Of a stretch of 35,523 nt of DNA, positions 11,034-19,206 are shown piece after piece. The notes under the pieces are model-generated. The model searched no databases and was not told the DNA's origin. It was given only the letters and a program-made list of their open reading frames with translations. The first letter of the stretch is position 1, and each line of letters begins with the position of its first letter. The translations under genes and the position numbers were made by a program. The stretch is taken from NCBI GenBank assembly GCA_030591305.1, contig JAUVBI010000004.1, forward strand, positions 1-35,523, written 5' to 3'. This DNA is from Pseudomonadota bacterium (GTDB taxonomy: Bacteria; Pseudomonadota; Gammaproteobacteria; Pseudomonadales; Halieaceae).

Positions 11034-12082
11034 GCTATCAAAAGCCAAAATTTCGCCATCCGGATCTTGCGCTCAACGAACTGGGCTTTACCAAAGCTGA
11101 CTACGAGGGTTCACTGTCTACGCTGTGTGCCGGCTGTGGACACGATTCAATCAGTGGATCGATTATTAGGGCCTGTCACGAACTGTCGATACCGCCGCAC
11201 AAAATTGCCAAACTGTCCGGTATAGGTTGCTCCTCCAAATCACCGGCCTACTTTCTGGGTAAGTCACATGGCTTTAACTCCGTACATGGCAGAATGCCAT
11301 CGGTTGTCACCGGTGCGGCAATGGCTAATCGCGACCTGCTGTATCTAGGGATATCCGGTGATGGTGATACCGCATCCATAGGTATGGGGCAGTTTACTCA
11401 TGTGGTAAGGCGCAACTTGAATATGGTTTATATTGTCATGAATAATGGCTGTTACGGGCTCACCAAGGGGCAGGATTCTGCCACCGCTGACCAGGGCTCG
11501 GCCAGTAAAAAGGGCGAGCCGTCGCTGTTCGCCGGTATCGACCTGGCGAGCCTGGCATTGCAACTGGGCGCCACTTTTGTAGCACGGAGTTTTTCCGGGG
11601 ACAAAGACCAGTTAATTCCATTGATAAAGGCCGCGATGACCCATCGGGGTTTTGCTCTCATCGACGTGGTCTCGCCCTGTGTAACTTTTAATAATAACCC
11701 TGAGTCTACCAAGAGCTACGAGTCTTTTCGGGATCATGCCGAGGCCACCGGTACCGTCGATTTCGTGCCCATGCGGGATGAAATAAAAACGCGCTACCCC
11801 GCAGGCAGTACGCATGAGGTCACCATGCACGATGGCTCTGTTATCCGCTTGCATAAAACGGCACAGCACCTGGATCCTTTCAATCGCGTTTCTGCGATGC
11901 GGGTGCTGGATGAGCATCGGGCAAAGGGCAATATTCTCACCGGGCTTATTTACCTCGATAAAAATTCACAGGAATTGCACGAGCTGATGGAAACGTCCCA
12001 GCGCCCCCTGAACGAATTGTCCGAGGATGACTTGTGTCCAGGTAATCGCCTGCTGAAAAACATTAATGCGGCGCTTCGATAA
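11030..12082 (+). CDS. korB: 2-oxoacid:acceptor oxidoreductase, beta subunit (TPP, Fe-S)
   Basis: Binds thiamine diphosphate and a proximal [4Fe-4S] cluster. The four expected cluster cysteines are all present: C33 and C36 (CAGCGH), C67 (GIGCSS) and C217 (SPCVTFNN). The TPP/Mg motif runs from GDGD (110-113) to NNGCYGLTKGQ (138-148). The 350-aa length fits the family. A retained cluster argues for ferredoxin-type electron chemistry, with electrons passing on to the clusters of the flavoprotein encoded upstream. The gene starts within the korA stop and ends 7 nt before phoB, with no visible terminator between them, so read-through into phoBR is likely. Confidence 0.9.
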   Translation: MSYQKPKFRHPDLALNELGFTKADYEGSLSTLCAGCGHDSISGSIIRACHELSIPPHKIAKLSGIGCSSKSPAYFLGKSHGFNSVHGRMPSVVTGAAMANRDLLYLGISGDGDTASIGMGQFTHVVRRNLNMVYIVMNNGCYGLTKGQDSATADQGSASKKGEPSLFAGIDLASLALQLGATFVARSFSGDKDQLIPLIKAAMTHRGFALIDVVSPCVTFNNNPESTKSYESFRDHAEATGTVDFVPMRDEIKTRYPAGSTHEVTMHDGSVIRLHKTAQHLDPFNRVSAMRVLDEHRAKGNILTGLIYLDKNSQELHELMETSQRPLNELSEDDLCPGNRLLKNINAALR

Positions 12083-12089
12083 CTGAGAC

Positions 12090-12800
12090 ATGGCGCAGTC
12101 TACGGTACTCATCGTTGACGATGAGTCGGCCATCAGGGACATGCTTCGCCTGGCGCTGGAAATGGCGGGGTACTGCGCTCTGGAGGCGGAGAACATCCAC
12201 GATGCGCACTGCCTGGTCGTTGATGAGCGTCCCGATATCGTGTTGCTCGACTGGATGCTACCCGGTGGTAGTGGCATAGAGTTACTGCGGCGCTTAAAAC
12301 GAGACGATACCACCCGGGACATACCTGTCATTATGTTGACTGCCCGCACGGCAGAGGACAATATAGTCCAGGGTTTGGAGGTTGGCGCCGATGACTACAT
12401 CACAAAACCTTTCGCTCCCCGGGAATTACTCGCCAGAATTAAGGCATTGCTGCGCAGAGCAACACTGGGGCAGGACGGCAGCCTGTTGCAGAGTGTCGAC
12501 TTGCAGCTCGATATAGACAGTCATCGAGTATCCCTGGGAGGCGAAGCTGTTTCCATGGGGCCGACAGAATTCAAGTTGCTGCGTTTCTTCATGTCTCACC
12601 CTGACCGCGCTTACAGTAGAGCCCAGCTGCTCGACCTGGTGTGGGGGGCAAATGTCTACCTCGAAGAGCGCACGGTAGATGTTCACATTCGGCGGCTGCG
12701 CCTGGCTTTAAAAACAAAGAACCTCGATTACAGAAATGCCGTTCAAACGGTGCGCGGGGCAGGGTACCTCTTTTGTGCTGATGGTGTGGCAAACTCGTGA
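12090..12800 (+). CDS. phoB: Phosphate regulon response regulator PhoB
   Basis: OmpR-family response regulator that binds Pho boxes and activates phosphate-starvation genes. The N-terminal receiver domain (1-122) has the acidic pair D10/D11, phospho-acceptor D54 (VLLDWMLPG), T84 and K106. The C-terminal winged helix (about 135-230) has the recognition-helix region YLEERTVDVHIRRLR. The 236-aa length is typical. It starts 7 nt after korB; only a weak TGAG stands before the ATG, so translation may depend on korB coupling. Its stop overlaps the phoR start (GTGA). Likely targets in this window are the Pho boxes at 14079 and 20896. I found no Pho box directly before phoB. Confidence 0.96.
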   Translation: MAQSTVLIVDDESAIRDMLRLALEMAGYCALEAENIHDAHCLVVDERPDIVLLDWMLPGGSGIELLRRLKRDDTTRDIPVIMLTARTAEDNIVQGLEVGADDYITKPFAPRELLARIKALLRRATLGQDGSLLQSVDLQLDIDSHRVSLGGEAVSMGPTEFKLLRFFMSHPDRAYSRAQLLDLVWGANVYLEERTVDVHIRRLRLALKTKNLDYRNAVQTVRGAGYLFCADGVANS

Positions 12801-14077
12801 AAAAAACAGTGAGTTGGGCGAGTGAGGCACGACGTGTGTTATTGCTCTTGCTACTGGCTGCTCTGACCGGGTGGCTTGCCGGCATGCCGCTGGTGTTTGT
12901 CGCCGTCACTCTTATTGTATTGCAAGTGTACTGGCTACTGCAGCTGCGGCGAATACAGGCCTGGTTGAGAGCGCCAGAGGTCGACCCCCCCGAGAGTATT
13001 GGTATATGGGGCGACGTGTTTGACCAGATATATACTATTCAGCGGCAAAATCTGGAAGTACATACCCGTTTGCAGTTTACCGTGGATTATCTGCGCGACT
13101 CCTTCGCCTCTATGCGCGATGGCGCAGTGATGCTTGACAGCACGGGGGCGATTGAGTGGTGTAATGTCGCCACTGAAGATTTGTTGGGTTTGCGTTACCC
13201 CGAGGACAAGGGGCAGGGCATCTTGAATTTGTTTCGGGCTCCAGAATTTCATCGTTACTTTCTGGCCGAAGACTACACCGTACCACTACAGCTGGAGACA
13301 AACAGCGAACCGGCACTTTTCTTAAGAATTGAAATTACCTGTTTTGGTGAGGGCGACCGTCTGATGTTTATTCGGGACGTGACGGAAATAAATCGTCTGG
13401 AGCACATGAGAAGAGATTTCGTTGGCAATGTATCTCACGAGCTACGTACTCCCCTGACAGTGATCAGCGGTTATCTGGGTACTATGCTGTCTGCGGGGGA
13501 TGCCATCGATTCTCGATTTGTGAAACCGCTGAAACAAATGGAGCAACAAGCTCTGCGCATGGAGAGCTTGTTAAAGGATCTGCTGTGGCTGTCACGTCTG
13601 GAGAATGTTGAGCGTGAGGAGAAAACCGAGCAGGTCGACATCACCAGTTTGTTGCAGGAGTTACGAGTGGAGTTACTAGGTAGCTATCCCGGTCGCAACA
13701 TTGAACTCGACATCGATACACAATATAAAGTAAAGGGTGATCACAGGGAGCTGTACAGTGCAGTGTCTAATCTCGTTCAAAATGCCTTGAAGTACAGCCC
13801 GGATGATGCGGCTGTGCGTATAGGCTGGAAACAAGAGGGTGATAACTACCTGCTGTCGGTAGTTGACCAGGGTGTCGGTATAGAGTCTTCTCACCTGCCC
13901 AGGCTGACTGAGCGCTTCTATCGTGTCGATGACAGCCGCTCCTCGGCCACCGGCGGTACCGGCTTGGGCCTCGCGATTGTCAAGCATGTAGCAGCCGGCC
14001 ATAACGCCGAACTGCGCATAGAGAGTGTCGTCGGGCTGGGCAGCAAATTTATCCTGGTTTTTACGCCCTGCGCATAA
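12797..14077 (+). CDS. phoR: Phosphate regulon sensor histidine kinase PhoR
   Basis: Membrane histidine kinase partner of PhoB. Two hydrophobic segments (about 13-45) anchor it with almost no periplasmic loop, as is known for PhoR, which takes its signal from PstSCAB-PhoU rather than binding phosphate itself. A linker and a PAS domain (about 95-195) follow, then the HisKA box with phospho-acceptor H214 (NVSHELRTPLTV). The HATPase domain has the N box NLVQNALKYSP, G1 VVDQGVGI and G2 GGTGLGLAIVKH. The 426-aa length is normal. The start is GTG, overlapping the phoB stop by 4 nt. Two nt after its stop the pstS Pho box begins. Confidence 0.95.
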   Translation: MKKTVSWASEARRVLLLLLLAALTGWLAGMPLVFVAVTLIVLQVYWLLQLRRIQAWLRAPEVDPPESIGIWGDVFDQIYTIQRQNLEVHTRLQFTVDYLRDSFASMRDGAVMLDSTGAIEWCNVATEDLLGLRYPEDKGQGILNLFRAPEFHRYFLAEDYTVPLQLETNSEPALFLRIEITCFGEGDRLMFIRDVTEINRLEHMRRDFVGNVSHELRTPLTVISGYLGTMLSAGDAIDSRFVKPLKQMEQQALRMESLLKDLLWLSRLENVEREEKTEQVDITSLLQELRVELLGSYPGRNIELDIDTQYKVKGDHRELYSAVSNLVQNALKYSPDDAAVRIGWKQEGDNYLLSVVDQGVGIESSHLPRLTERFYRVDDSRSSATGGTGLGLAIVKHVAAGHNAELRIESVVGLGSKFILVFTPCA

Positions 14078-14078
14078 G

Positions 14079-14112
14079 CTGTCATTAATCTGTCATATTT
14101 TCCAATTATTGT
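14079..14112 (+). promoter_or_regulatory. Pho box promoter of pstS
   Basis: Two tandem 11-bp PhoB half-sites lie back to back: CTGTCATTAAT (14079-14089) and CTGTCATATTT (14090-14100). Each carries a perfect CTGTCAT core. After exactly 6 nt comes a -10-like hexamer TATTGT (14107-14112). This is the same geometry as the E. coli phoA promoter, where the Pho box replaces the -35. It starts 2 nt after the phoR stop and ends 35 nt before the pstS ATG, so it should drive pstS and the downstream genes under phosphate starvation. Confidence 0.93.
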
Positions 14113-14147
14113 AGGCACGTCGACTACATGGACACATTGGAGCACAT

Positions 14148-15116
14148 ATGAAGATTTCCTCGTTTTTTAAAACAGCCGCCGCCGCGGTCGCTGTGAGCAC
14201 CGCGCAAGCAGGCTGGACCGCACAGGCTGAACTGGTGGATTACCAAGTTGCCAGTGGTGTCTCGGGCAAGCTGTCCAGTGTTGGTTCGGATACCTTGGCC
14301 AACCTGATGACCTTGTGGGCTGAAGAGTTCAAGCGGGCCTACCCCAACGTTACTATCCAGGTACAGGCGGCGGGGTCATCAACCGCACCTCCTGCGCTTA
14401 CCGAATCCACTTCAAATTTGGGCCCGATGAGCCGAAAAATGAAAGATAAAGAAATTGAGGCTTTTGAAACACGCCATGGATATAAGCCTACCGCAATCCC
14501 TGTTGCCATTGATGCGCTGGCAGTATACGTACATAAAGACAACCCTATAAAGGGAATGAGCATTGCCGATGTGGATGCCATATTCTCTTCAACCCGAAAA
14601 TGTGGTGCTGCTGACGATGTTGCCCGTTGGGGGCAATTGGGCCTTGAGGGCGCATGGCAGGCTCGTGATATCCAGATATTTGGCAGGAATTCGGTTTCTG
14701 GAACCTATGGCTATTTCAAGAAAAAAGCACTGTGCAAGGGCGATTATAAAAATACCGTTAATGAGCAACCTGGTTCTGCATCGGTAGTACAGTCTGTTTC
14801 CACCTCCATTAACGGCATAGGTTATTCTGGTATCGGCTACAAAACGGCCAGCGTACGAGCTGTTCCTCTCAGCAAAAAGCCCGGTGGGGAGGCTGTGGAA
14901 GCTACACCTAAAAATGCAGTGAACGGTAGTTATCCACTATCACGCTTCCTGTATATTTATGTGAATAAAGCGCCAAATAAGTCGCTGGCACCTCTGGAAC
15001 GTGAGTTTATAAAGCTTATATTTTCCAGACAAGGCCAGGCCGTGGTGAAGAAGGACGGCTATATTCCTCTTCCTGCTTCAGTTGTCGAACGTATGAACAC
15101 TGAACTATCACTGTAA
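14148..15116 (+). CDS. pstS: Phosphate ABC transporter substrate-binding protein PstS
   Basis: Periplasmic high-affinity phosphate-binding protein that delivers phosphate to PstCAB. An N-terminal Sec signal (about 1-21 or 1-27; possible AQA sites at both) precedes the mature protein. It opens with [15 protein letters not shown] and has [15 protein letters not shown] and [15 protein letters not shown], all phosphate-loop regions of the PstS family. The 322-aa length is normal. GGAG stands 5 nt before the ATG. The gene follows a near-consensus Pho box promoter and is followed by a strong GC hairpin. That layout fits much higher expression of the binding protein than of the permease. Confidence 0.95.
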   Translation: MKISSFFKTAAAAVAVSTAQAGWTAQAELVDYQVASGVSGKLSSVGSDTLANLMTLWAEEFKRAYPNVTIQVQAAGSSTAPPALTESTSNLGPMSRKMKDKEIEAFETRHGYKPTAIPVAIDALAVYVHKDNPIKGMSIADVDAIFSSTRKCGAADDVARWGQLGLEGAWQARDIQIFGRNSVSGTYGYFKKKALCKGDYKNTVNEQPGSASVVQSVSTSINGIGYSGIGYKTASVRAVPLSKKPGGEAVEATPKNAVNGSYPLSRFLYIYVNKAPNKSLAPLEREFIKLIFSRQGQAVVKKDGYIPLPASVVERMNTELSL

Positions 15117-15138
15117 GTTTCAGCACTTACTATATTAA

Positions 15139-15160
15139 GGAGGCCCGAAAAAGGGCCTCC
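15139..15160 (+). terminator. GC-rich hairpin between pstS and pstC (partial terminator or mRNA stabiliser)
   Basis: A perfect 8-bp stem (GGAGGCCC 15139-15146, GGGCCTCC 15153-15160) closes a 6-nt loop of GAAAAA. It is followed by a broken T run (GTGGTATTTT) rather than a clean U tract. It sits 22 nt after the pstS stop and 51 nt before the pstC start. Such hairpins often attenuate transcription or protect the 3' end of the upstream message. Confidence 0.65.
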
Positions 15161-15211
15161 GTGGTATTTTGGATACTGTGAATATTAACCTCTATCGCGG
15201 AAACCTGACTT

Positions 15212-17458
15212 TTGTCTAATTTGTCCACCCACATTCCTGCGTATATGCCCACATGGCGTCGCTATAAAGACAAAATGGCGACGCTGACCATCAGTGTCGG
15301 TGGCAGCAGTGTATTGCTGGCAATACTGCTGATTTTTTTCTATCTGCTGTATGAAGTTTTGCCCCTGTTCAGTGGTGCGCAGATGAATGAAGTCAAGCAA
15401 CTACAGCTACCCGCAAACCAGGGCCAGACCGTTTATGCGGCTATGGAAGAGCAGGGGGAAGTGGTTTTTATCATCGACGACAAGTGGCGTGGGCGCTTTT
15501 TCAGGATTGTCGATGGCGAGCTCATTCACTCATCGGACCTCGTGGCAGGTAGTACAGAAATTTCGGCCTTCGCCAGTGAGAGCAGCGAGAGTAGCCTGCT
15601 GGCATTTTCGCATTTTGATGGCAGTATCAGCCTGCTCAAACATGAATACAGCTTGAGCTATCCCGAAGGTGTGCGTTTTATCACACCCAGGCTGGAGCCA
15701 ACCTACGCAAAAGAGAATATAAACTTTGACGGTGAGATTTTACACATGCTGGCCGTGCGTGATGGGGAGGAGGCGTTGACGGTTGCCGGAATACTGGCAT
15801 CGGGGGAGCTTGTTGCCAAACGGTTCACTAAAGAGGTTGACTTCCTGTCCGATGAATTGAACTTGGTGCCCGAGCGCCTGAAGCTTCCCATTATGCAGGG
15901 TACTGCAAAGGCAATACATTTGGGTTCAGCCCAACGTTGGCTGTATTACCTGAGCACAGATGGTCACTTTACCGTCGTCGATCTTCACGCAGTGGACGCC
16001 AGTGGGATGCAAAAAATTGCGGACAGTGGCAAGATCTTTCAGGGTAAGGGCAATATCAGTAGCAGCACCATGCTCTTGGGGGGCATCTCACTGCTTGTTG
16101 CATCCAGTGAGGGAGAACTGGCCCAACGCTTTATGGCACGCACAGAGCACGGCAATAAACTTCAGTACATTCGAAGCTTTGATACCGGGGGTCAAGTTAT
16201 CAGCAGGATGATTCCCGAGCACCGGCGCAAAGGTTTTCTGGCCATGAGTGATGAGGGTGTGCTGCAAATATTTCATACCACGGCCCATCGCAAAATCTTG
16301 CAGAAACAAGTATTAGACAGCGGTGGCGTCGCACTCATAGCAATCTCCCCCCGGGGTAATAAACTGTTGCTCGGTGGAAATAACTCAAGCTTGCAACAAT
16401 GGCATATTGATAATGAGCACCCTGATATTTCATGGGTCGCACTGTGGGATAAAGTCTGGTATGAAAGCTATGACGAGCCTACGTTTATTTGGCAGTCCTC
16501 CGCTGCAAATAATGACTTTGAGCCCAAGTTCAGCTTCACACCCCTGGCCTTTGGGACACTTAAGGCCGCATTCTATGCCATGTTAGTTGCAACACCCCTG
16601 GCCATCTGTGGCGCGATATACACGGCGTATTTTATGGCGCCTGCGCTTCGCAGAAAGGTAAAACCCCTGATTGAATTGATGGAGGCCCTGCCCACGGTTA
16701 TCCTGGGCTTTCTGGCGGGGCTATGGCTGGCACCTTTTATCGAGGACAAATTGACCAGCGTGTTTACCGTAATGCTGGTGATGCCCGTGGGCATATTGCT
16801 GTTCGCATTTTTATGGTCGCGTCTGCCAATGGCCTTTCGTACTGCTGTTCCCGATGGTTGGCACGCCGCATTACTGATTCCCGTTATCTGCATTTTGGGC
16901 TATCTGTGTTTTGCCGTTAACGATTCCCTGGAGTTGTTGTTTTTCGGTGGCGATATGCGCGTCTGGATTACGACTGAGCTGGGTATTTCCTTCGATCAAC
17001 GCAATGCGATGGTCGTGGGTATTGCTATGGGAATGGCAGTGATTCCAACGATATTTTCCATCGCGGAAGACGCCATTTTCTCTGTACCGCGGCATTTAAG
17101 TTACGGCAGTCTCGCTCTGGGTGCGACGCCCTGGCAAACCCTGGTGGGTGTTGTTCTTCCCACGGCCAGTCCCGGTATATTTTCGGGCCTGATGATTGGG
17201 ATGGGAAGGGCCGTCGGTGAAACCATGATTGTGTTAATGGCAACGGGAAATACTCCCATCATGGATGCAAATATCTTTGAGGGGATGCGAACACTGGCTG
17301 CGAATATTGCCGTGGAAGTACCTGAGGCGGAAGTTGACAGCAGTCACTACCGTGTCTTATTTCTGGCAGCCTTCGTATTGTTTATGTTTACTTTTGTCGT
17401 TAACACCGCTGCTGAAATTATTCGCCAGCGTCTTCGCACCCGGTATGGGTCTCTGTAA
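15212..17458 (+). CDS. pstC: Phosphate ABC transporter permease PstC, long form with periplasmic domain
   Basis: Inner-membrane permease half of the Pst transporter. After a short basic N-terminus, one membrane segment (about 27-49) leads into a periplasmic region of about 390 residues (50-440). The C-terminal permease domain has several membrane segments and the EAA-like loop (LSYGSLALGATPWQTLVGVV), which contacts PstB. The insert contains several spaced segments of WD40-like character, for example FDGSISLLKH, DEGVLQIFHT and ISPRGNKLLLGG, suggesting a beta-propeller. At 748 aa it is more than twice E. coli PstC, but similar long forms occur in Pseudomonas and Vibrio. The start is TTG, with CGGAAAC upstream; ATG at 15245 (residue 12) is an alternative. 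It overlaps pstA by 1 nt (TAATG). Confidence 0.9.
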   Translation: MSNLSTHIPAYMPTWRRYKDKMATLTISVGGSSVLLAILLIFFYLLYEVLPLFSGAQMNEVKQLQLPANQGQTVYAAMEEQGEVVFIIDDKWRGRFFRIVDGELIHSSDLVAGSTEISAFASESSESSLLAFSHFDGSISLLKHEYSLSYPEGVRFITPRLEPTYAKENINFDGEILHMLAVRDGEEALTVAGILASGELVAKRFTKEVDFLSDELNLVPERLKLPIMQGTAKAIHLGSAQRWLYYLSTDGHFTVVDLHAVDASGMQKIADSGKIFQGKGNISSSTMLLGGISLLVASSEGELAQRFMARTEHGNKLQYIRSFDTGGQVISRMIPEHRRKGFLAMSDEGVLQIFHTTAHRKILQKQVLDSGGVALIAISPRGNKLLLGGNNSSLQQWHIDNEHPDISWVALWDKVWYESYDEPTFIWQSSAANNDFEPKFSFTPLAFGTLKAAFYAMLVATPLAICGAIYTAYFMAPALRRKVKPLIELMEALPTVILGFLAGLWLAPFIEDKLTSVFTVMLVMPVGILLFAFLWSRLPMAFRTAVPDGWHAALLIPVICILGYLCFAVNDSLELLFFGGDMRVWITTELGISFDQRNAMVVGIAMGMAVIPTIFSIAEDAIFSVPRHLSYGSLALGATPWQTLVGVVLPTASPGIFSGLMIGMGRAVGETMIVLMATGNTPIMDANIFEGMRTLAANIAVEVPEAEVDSSHYRVLFLAAFVLFMFTFVVNTAAEIIRQRLRTRYGSL

Positions 17459-19167
17459 TGGTAGTTCTGCGGACACAAAAACTGGAAAAGCAGAATACTG
17501 TCAGCCCCATGCAGTGGCTGCGTAGCGGCGAACCAATGATATGGTTTAACGCGGCGGCTGTCAGTATCAGCCTGATAGCGGTGGTCGGTTTGATTTCCCT
17601 GTTGGCAGTGCGGGGCTTCGGACATTTTTGGCCTGCCCAGATACTGCAGGGAGACCTGGTGTCGGGAGAGTCTCGAAAGCCACTCATTGGCGAACCTGTG
17701 GAACAGCTCGAGGTTTCCGGTGAACAACTGCGCGAAGCAGGTTTTACCCTGAAAGGCGCTGGACCTTTTTTCGGTAGAACGCTTCTGAAGCAGGGAAACC
17801 GTGATTTTTTGGGTAGCGACTTCGTATGGGTGATTGACGAGCAGATGGAGGATGTCAGCTATCCGCTAGAAGTGCTTGTTGTGGAACGCCTGGAGTGGGG
17901 CAATTTATACGGTTTTTTACGCTCTGTTAGTATCAATGGTGAGATTGTAGCAAATTCTGAAAGTGATCCTGACGCCACCTGGCGTACTTTTCAGTTACAA
18001 ATTAATGCCTCAGTAGAGGTTCGTGAAGCTATTTTTGAACTTGAACGTGTTGAAATAGGCCATATTAACCACGCATTGGAGCGGCTGCGCCTGAAAGAGC
18101 GCGGCTATGAGCTGGACAAGGGGCTGACACCCCAGGTACAGGAAGAATTGGCCTCTGCCCGAAGTGAGTTGAACGCGCAGTACCGTGCGTTGCAGGGCGA
18201 GTTGCGGTTATTGTATGCCAGCATGTCCGACATCGTATACTCGGTTGAAATGGCAAGTGGTGAACAGGTCACATTGCCTGTGTCTAAAGTCGTACGTGCG
18301 TATCGCCCCAATGGTATGGATATACCGGAAAAGTCCATACTCTATCTGCAGCGCTTATGGGAGTTTCTGAGCGCCGAACCGCGTGAGGCCAATACAGAAG
18401 GCGGTGTTTTTCCCGCTATATTTGGCACCGTTATGATGGTGCTTCTGATGTCAATTATTGTTACACCTTTCGGTGTGGTTGCAGCTGTTTATCTACGCGA
18501 GTATGCCAAGCAAGGCTTTGTAACACGTACTATACGTATCGCGGTAAACAATTTGGCGGGGGTTCCCTCGATAGTCTATGGCGTGTTTGGCTTAGGGTTC
18601 TTTGTCTATTTTCTCGGTGGCGAACTGGACCAAATCTTTTTCCCCGCCTCCCTGCCAAGCCCCACTTTTGGTACGCCCGGACTTATGTGGGCCTCATTGA
18701 CACTGGCTCTGTTGACTTTGCCCGTTGTCATCGTGGCGACAGAAGAGGGACTGGCGAGAATACCAAAAGCATTGCGGGAGGGTAGTCTGGCTCTGGGGGC
18801 AACCCGAGCGGAAACCCTGTGGCGGGTCGTACTTCCCATGGCTAGCCCCGCCATGATGACGGGTTTAATTTTGGCTGTGGCAAGAGCGGCGGGTGAAGTG
18901 GCACCGTTAATGTTGGTGGGGGTTGTAAAATTGGCACCGAGTCTACCCGTAGACGGTAATTACCCCTTTATTCACCTGGATCAAAAGTTTATGCATTTGG
19001 GCTTCCATATCTATGACGTGGGATTTCAGAGCCCCAATGTGGAGGCGGCGAGACCACTGGTTTATGCAACCGCCCTATTATTGGTAGGATTGATAGCACT
19101 GCTGAACCTAACAGCCGTCTCCCTGCGCAACCGTTTGCGCGAGCGTTATAAGTCTTTGGACACTTAG
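17458..19167 (+). CDS. pstA: Phosphate ABC transporter permease PstA, long form
   Basis: Second permease half of the Pst transporter. A membrane segment (about 29-51) precedes a periplasmic region of roughly 270 residues that includes a charged helical stretch (about 190-260: ELERVEIGHINHALERLRLK onward), likely a coiled coil. The permease domain starts near residue 320 (GTVMMVLLMSIIVTPFGVVA) and carries the EAA-like loop LREGSLALGATRAETLWRVV. The C-terminus has the usual basic tail LRNRLRERYKSL. The 569-aa length matches long gammaproteobacterial PstA. The ATG shares one base with the pstC stop, so the two permeases should be translated together. A 39-nt gap leads to pstB. Confidence 0.92.
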   Translation: MVVLRTQKLEKQNTVSPMQWLRSGEPMIWFNAAAVSISLIAVVGLISLLAVRGFGHFWPAQILQGDLVSGESRKPLIGEPVEQLEVSGEQLREAGFTLKGAGPFFGRTLLKQGNRDFLGSDFVWVIDEQMEDVSYPLEVLVVERLEWGNLYGFLRSVSINGEIVANSESDPDATWRTFQLQINASVEVREAIFELERVEIGHINHALERLRLKERGYELDKGLTPQVQEELASARSELNAQYRALQGELRLLYASMSDIVYSVEMASGEQVTLPVSKVVRAYRPNGMDIPEKSILYLQRLWEFLSAEPREANTEGGVFPAIFGTVMMVLLMSIIVTPFGVVAAVYLREYAKQGFVTRTIRIAVNNLAGVPSIVYGVFGLGFFVYFLGGELDQIFFPASLPSPTFGTPGLMWASLTLALLTLPVVIVATEEGLARIPKALREGSLALGATRAETLWRVVLPMASPAMMTGLILAVARAAGEVAPLMLVGVVKLAPSLPVDGNYPFIHLDQKFMHLGFHIYDVGFQSPNVEAARPLVYATALLLVGLIALLNLTAVSLRNRLRERYKSLDT

Positions 19168-19206
19168 CGCTCTTTAATACTGACGTAGAAATAACAGGAC
19201 AACACC

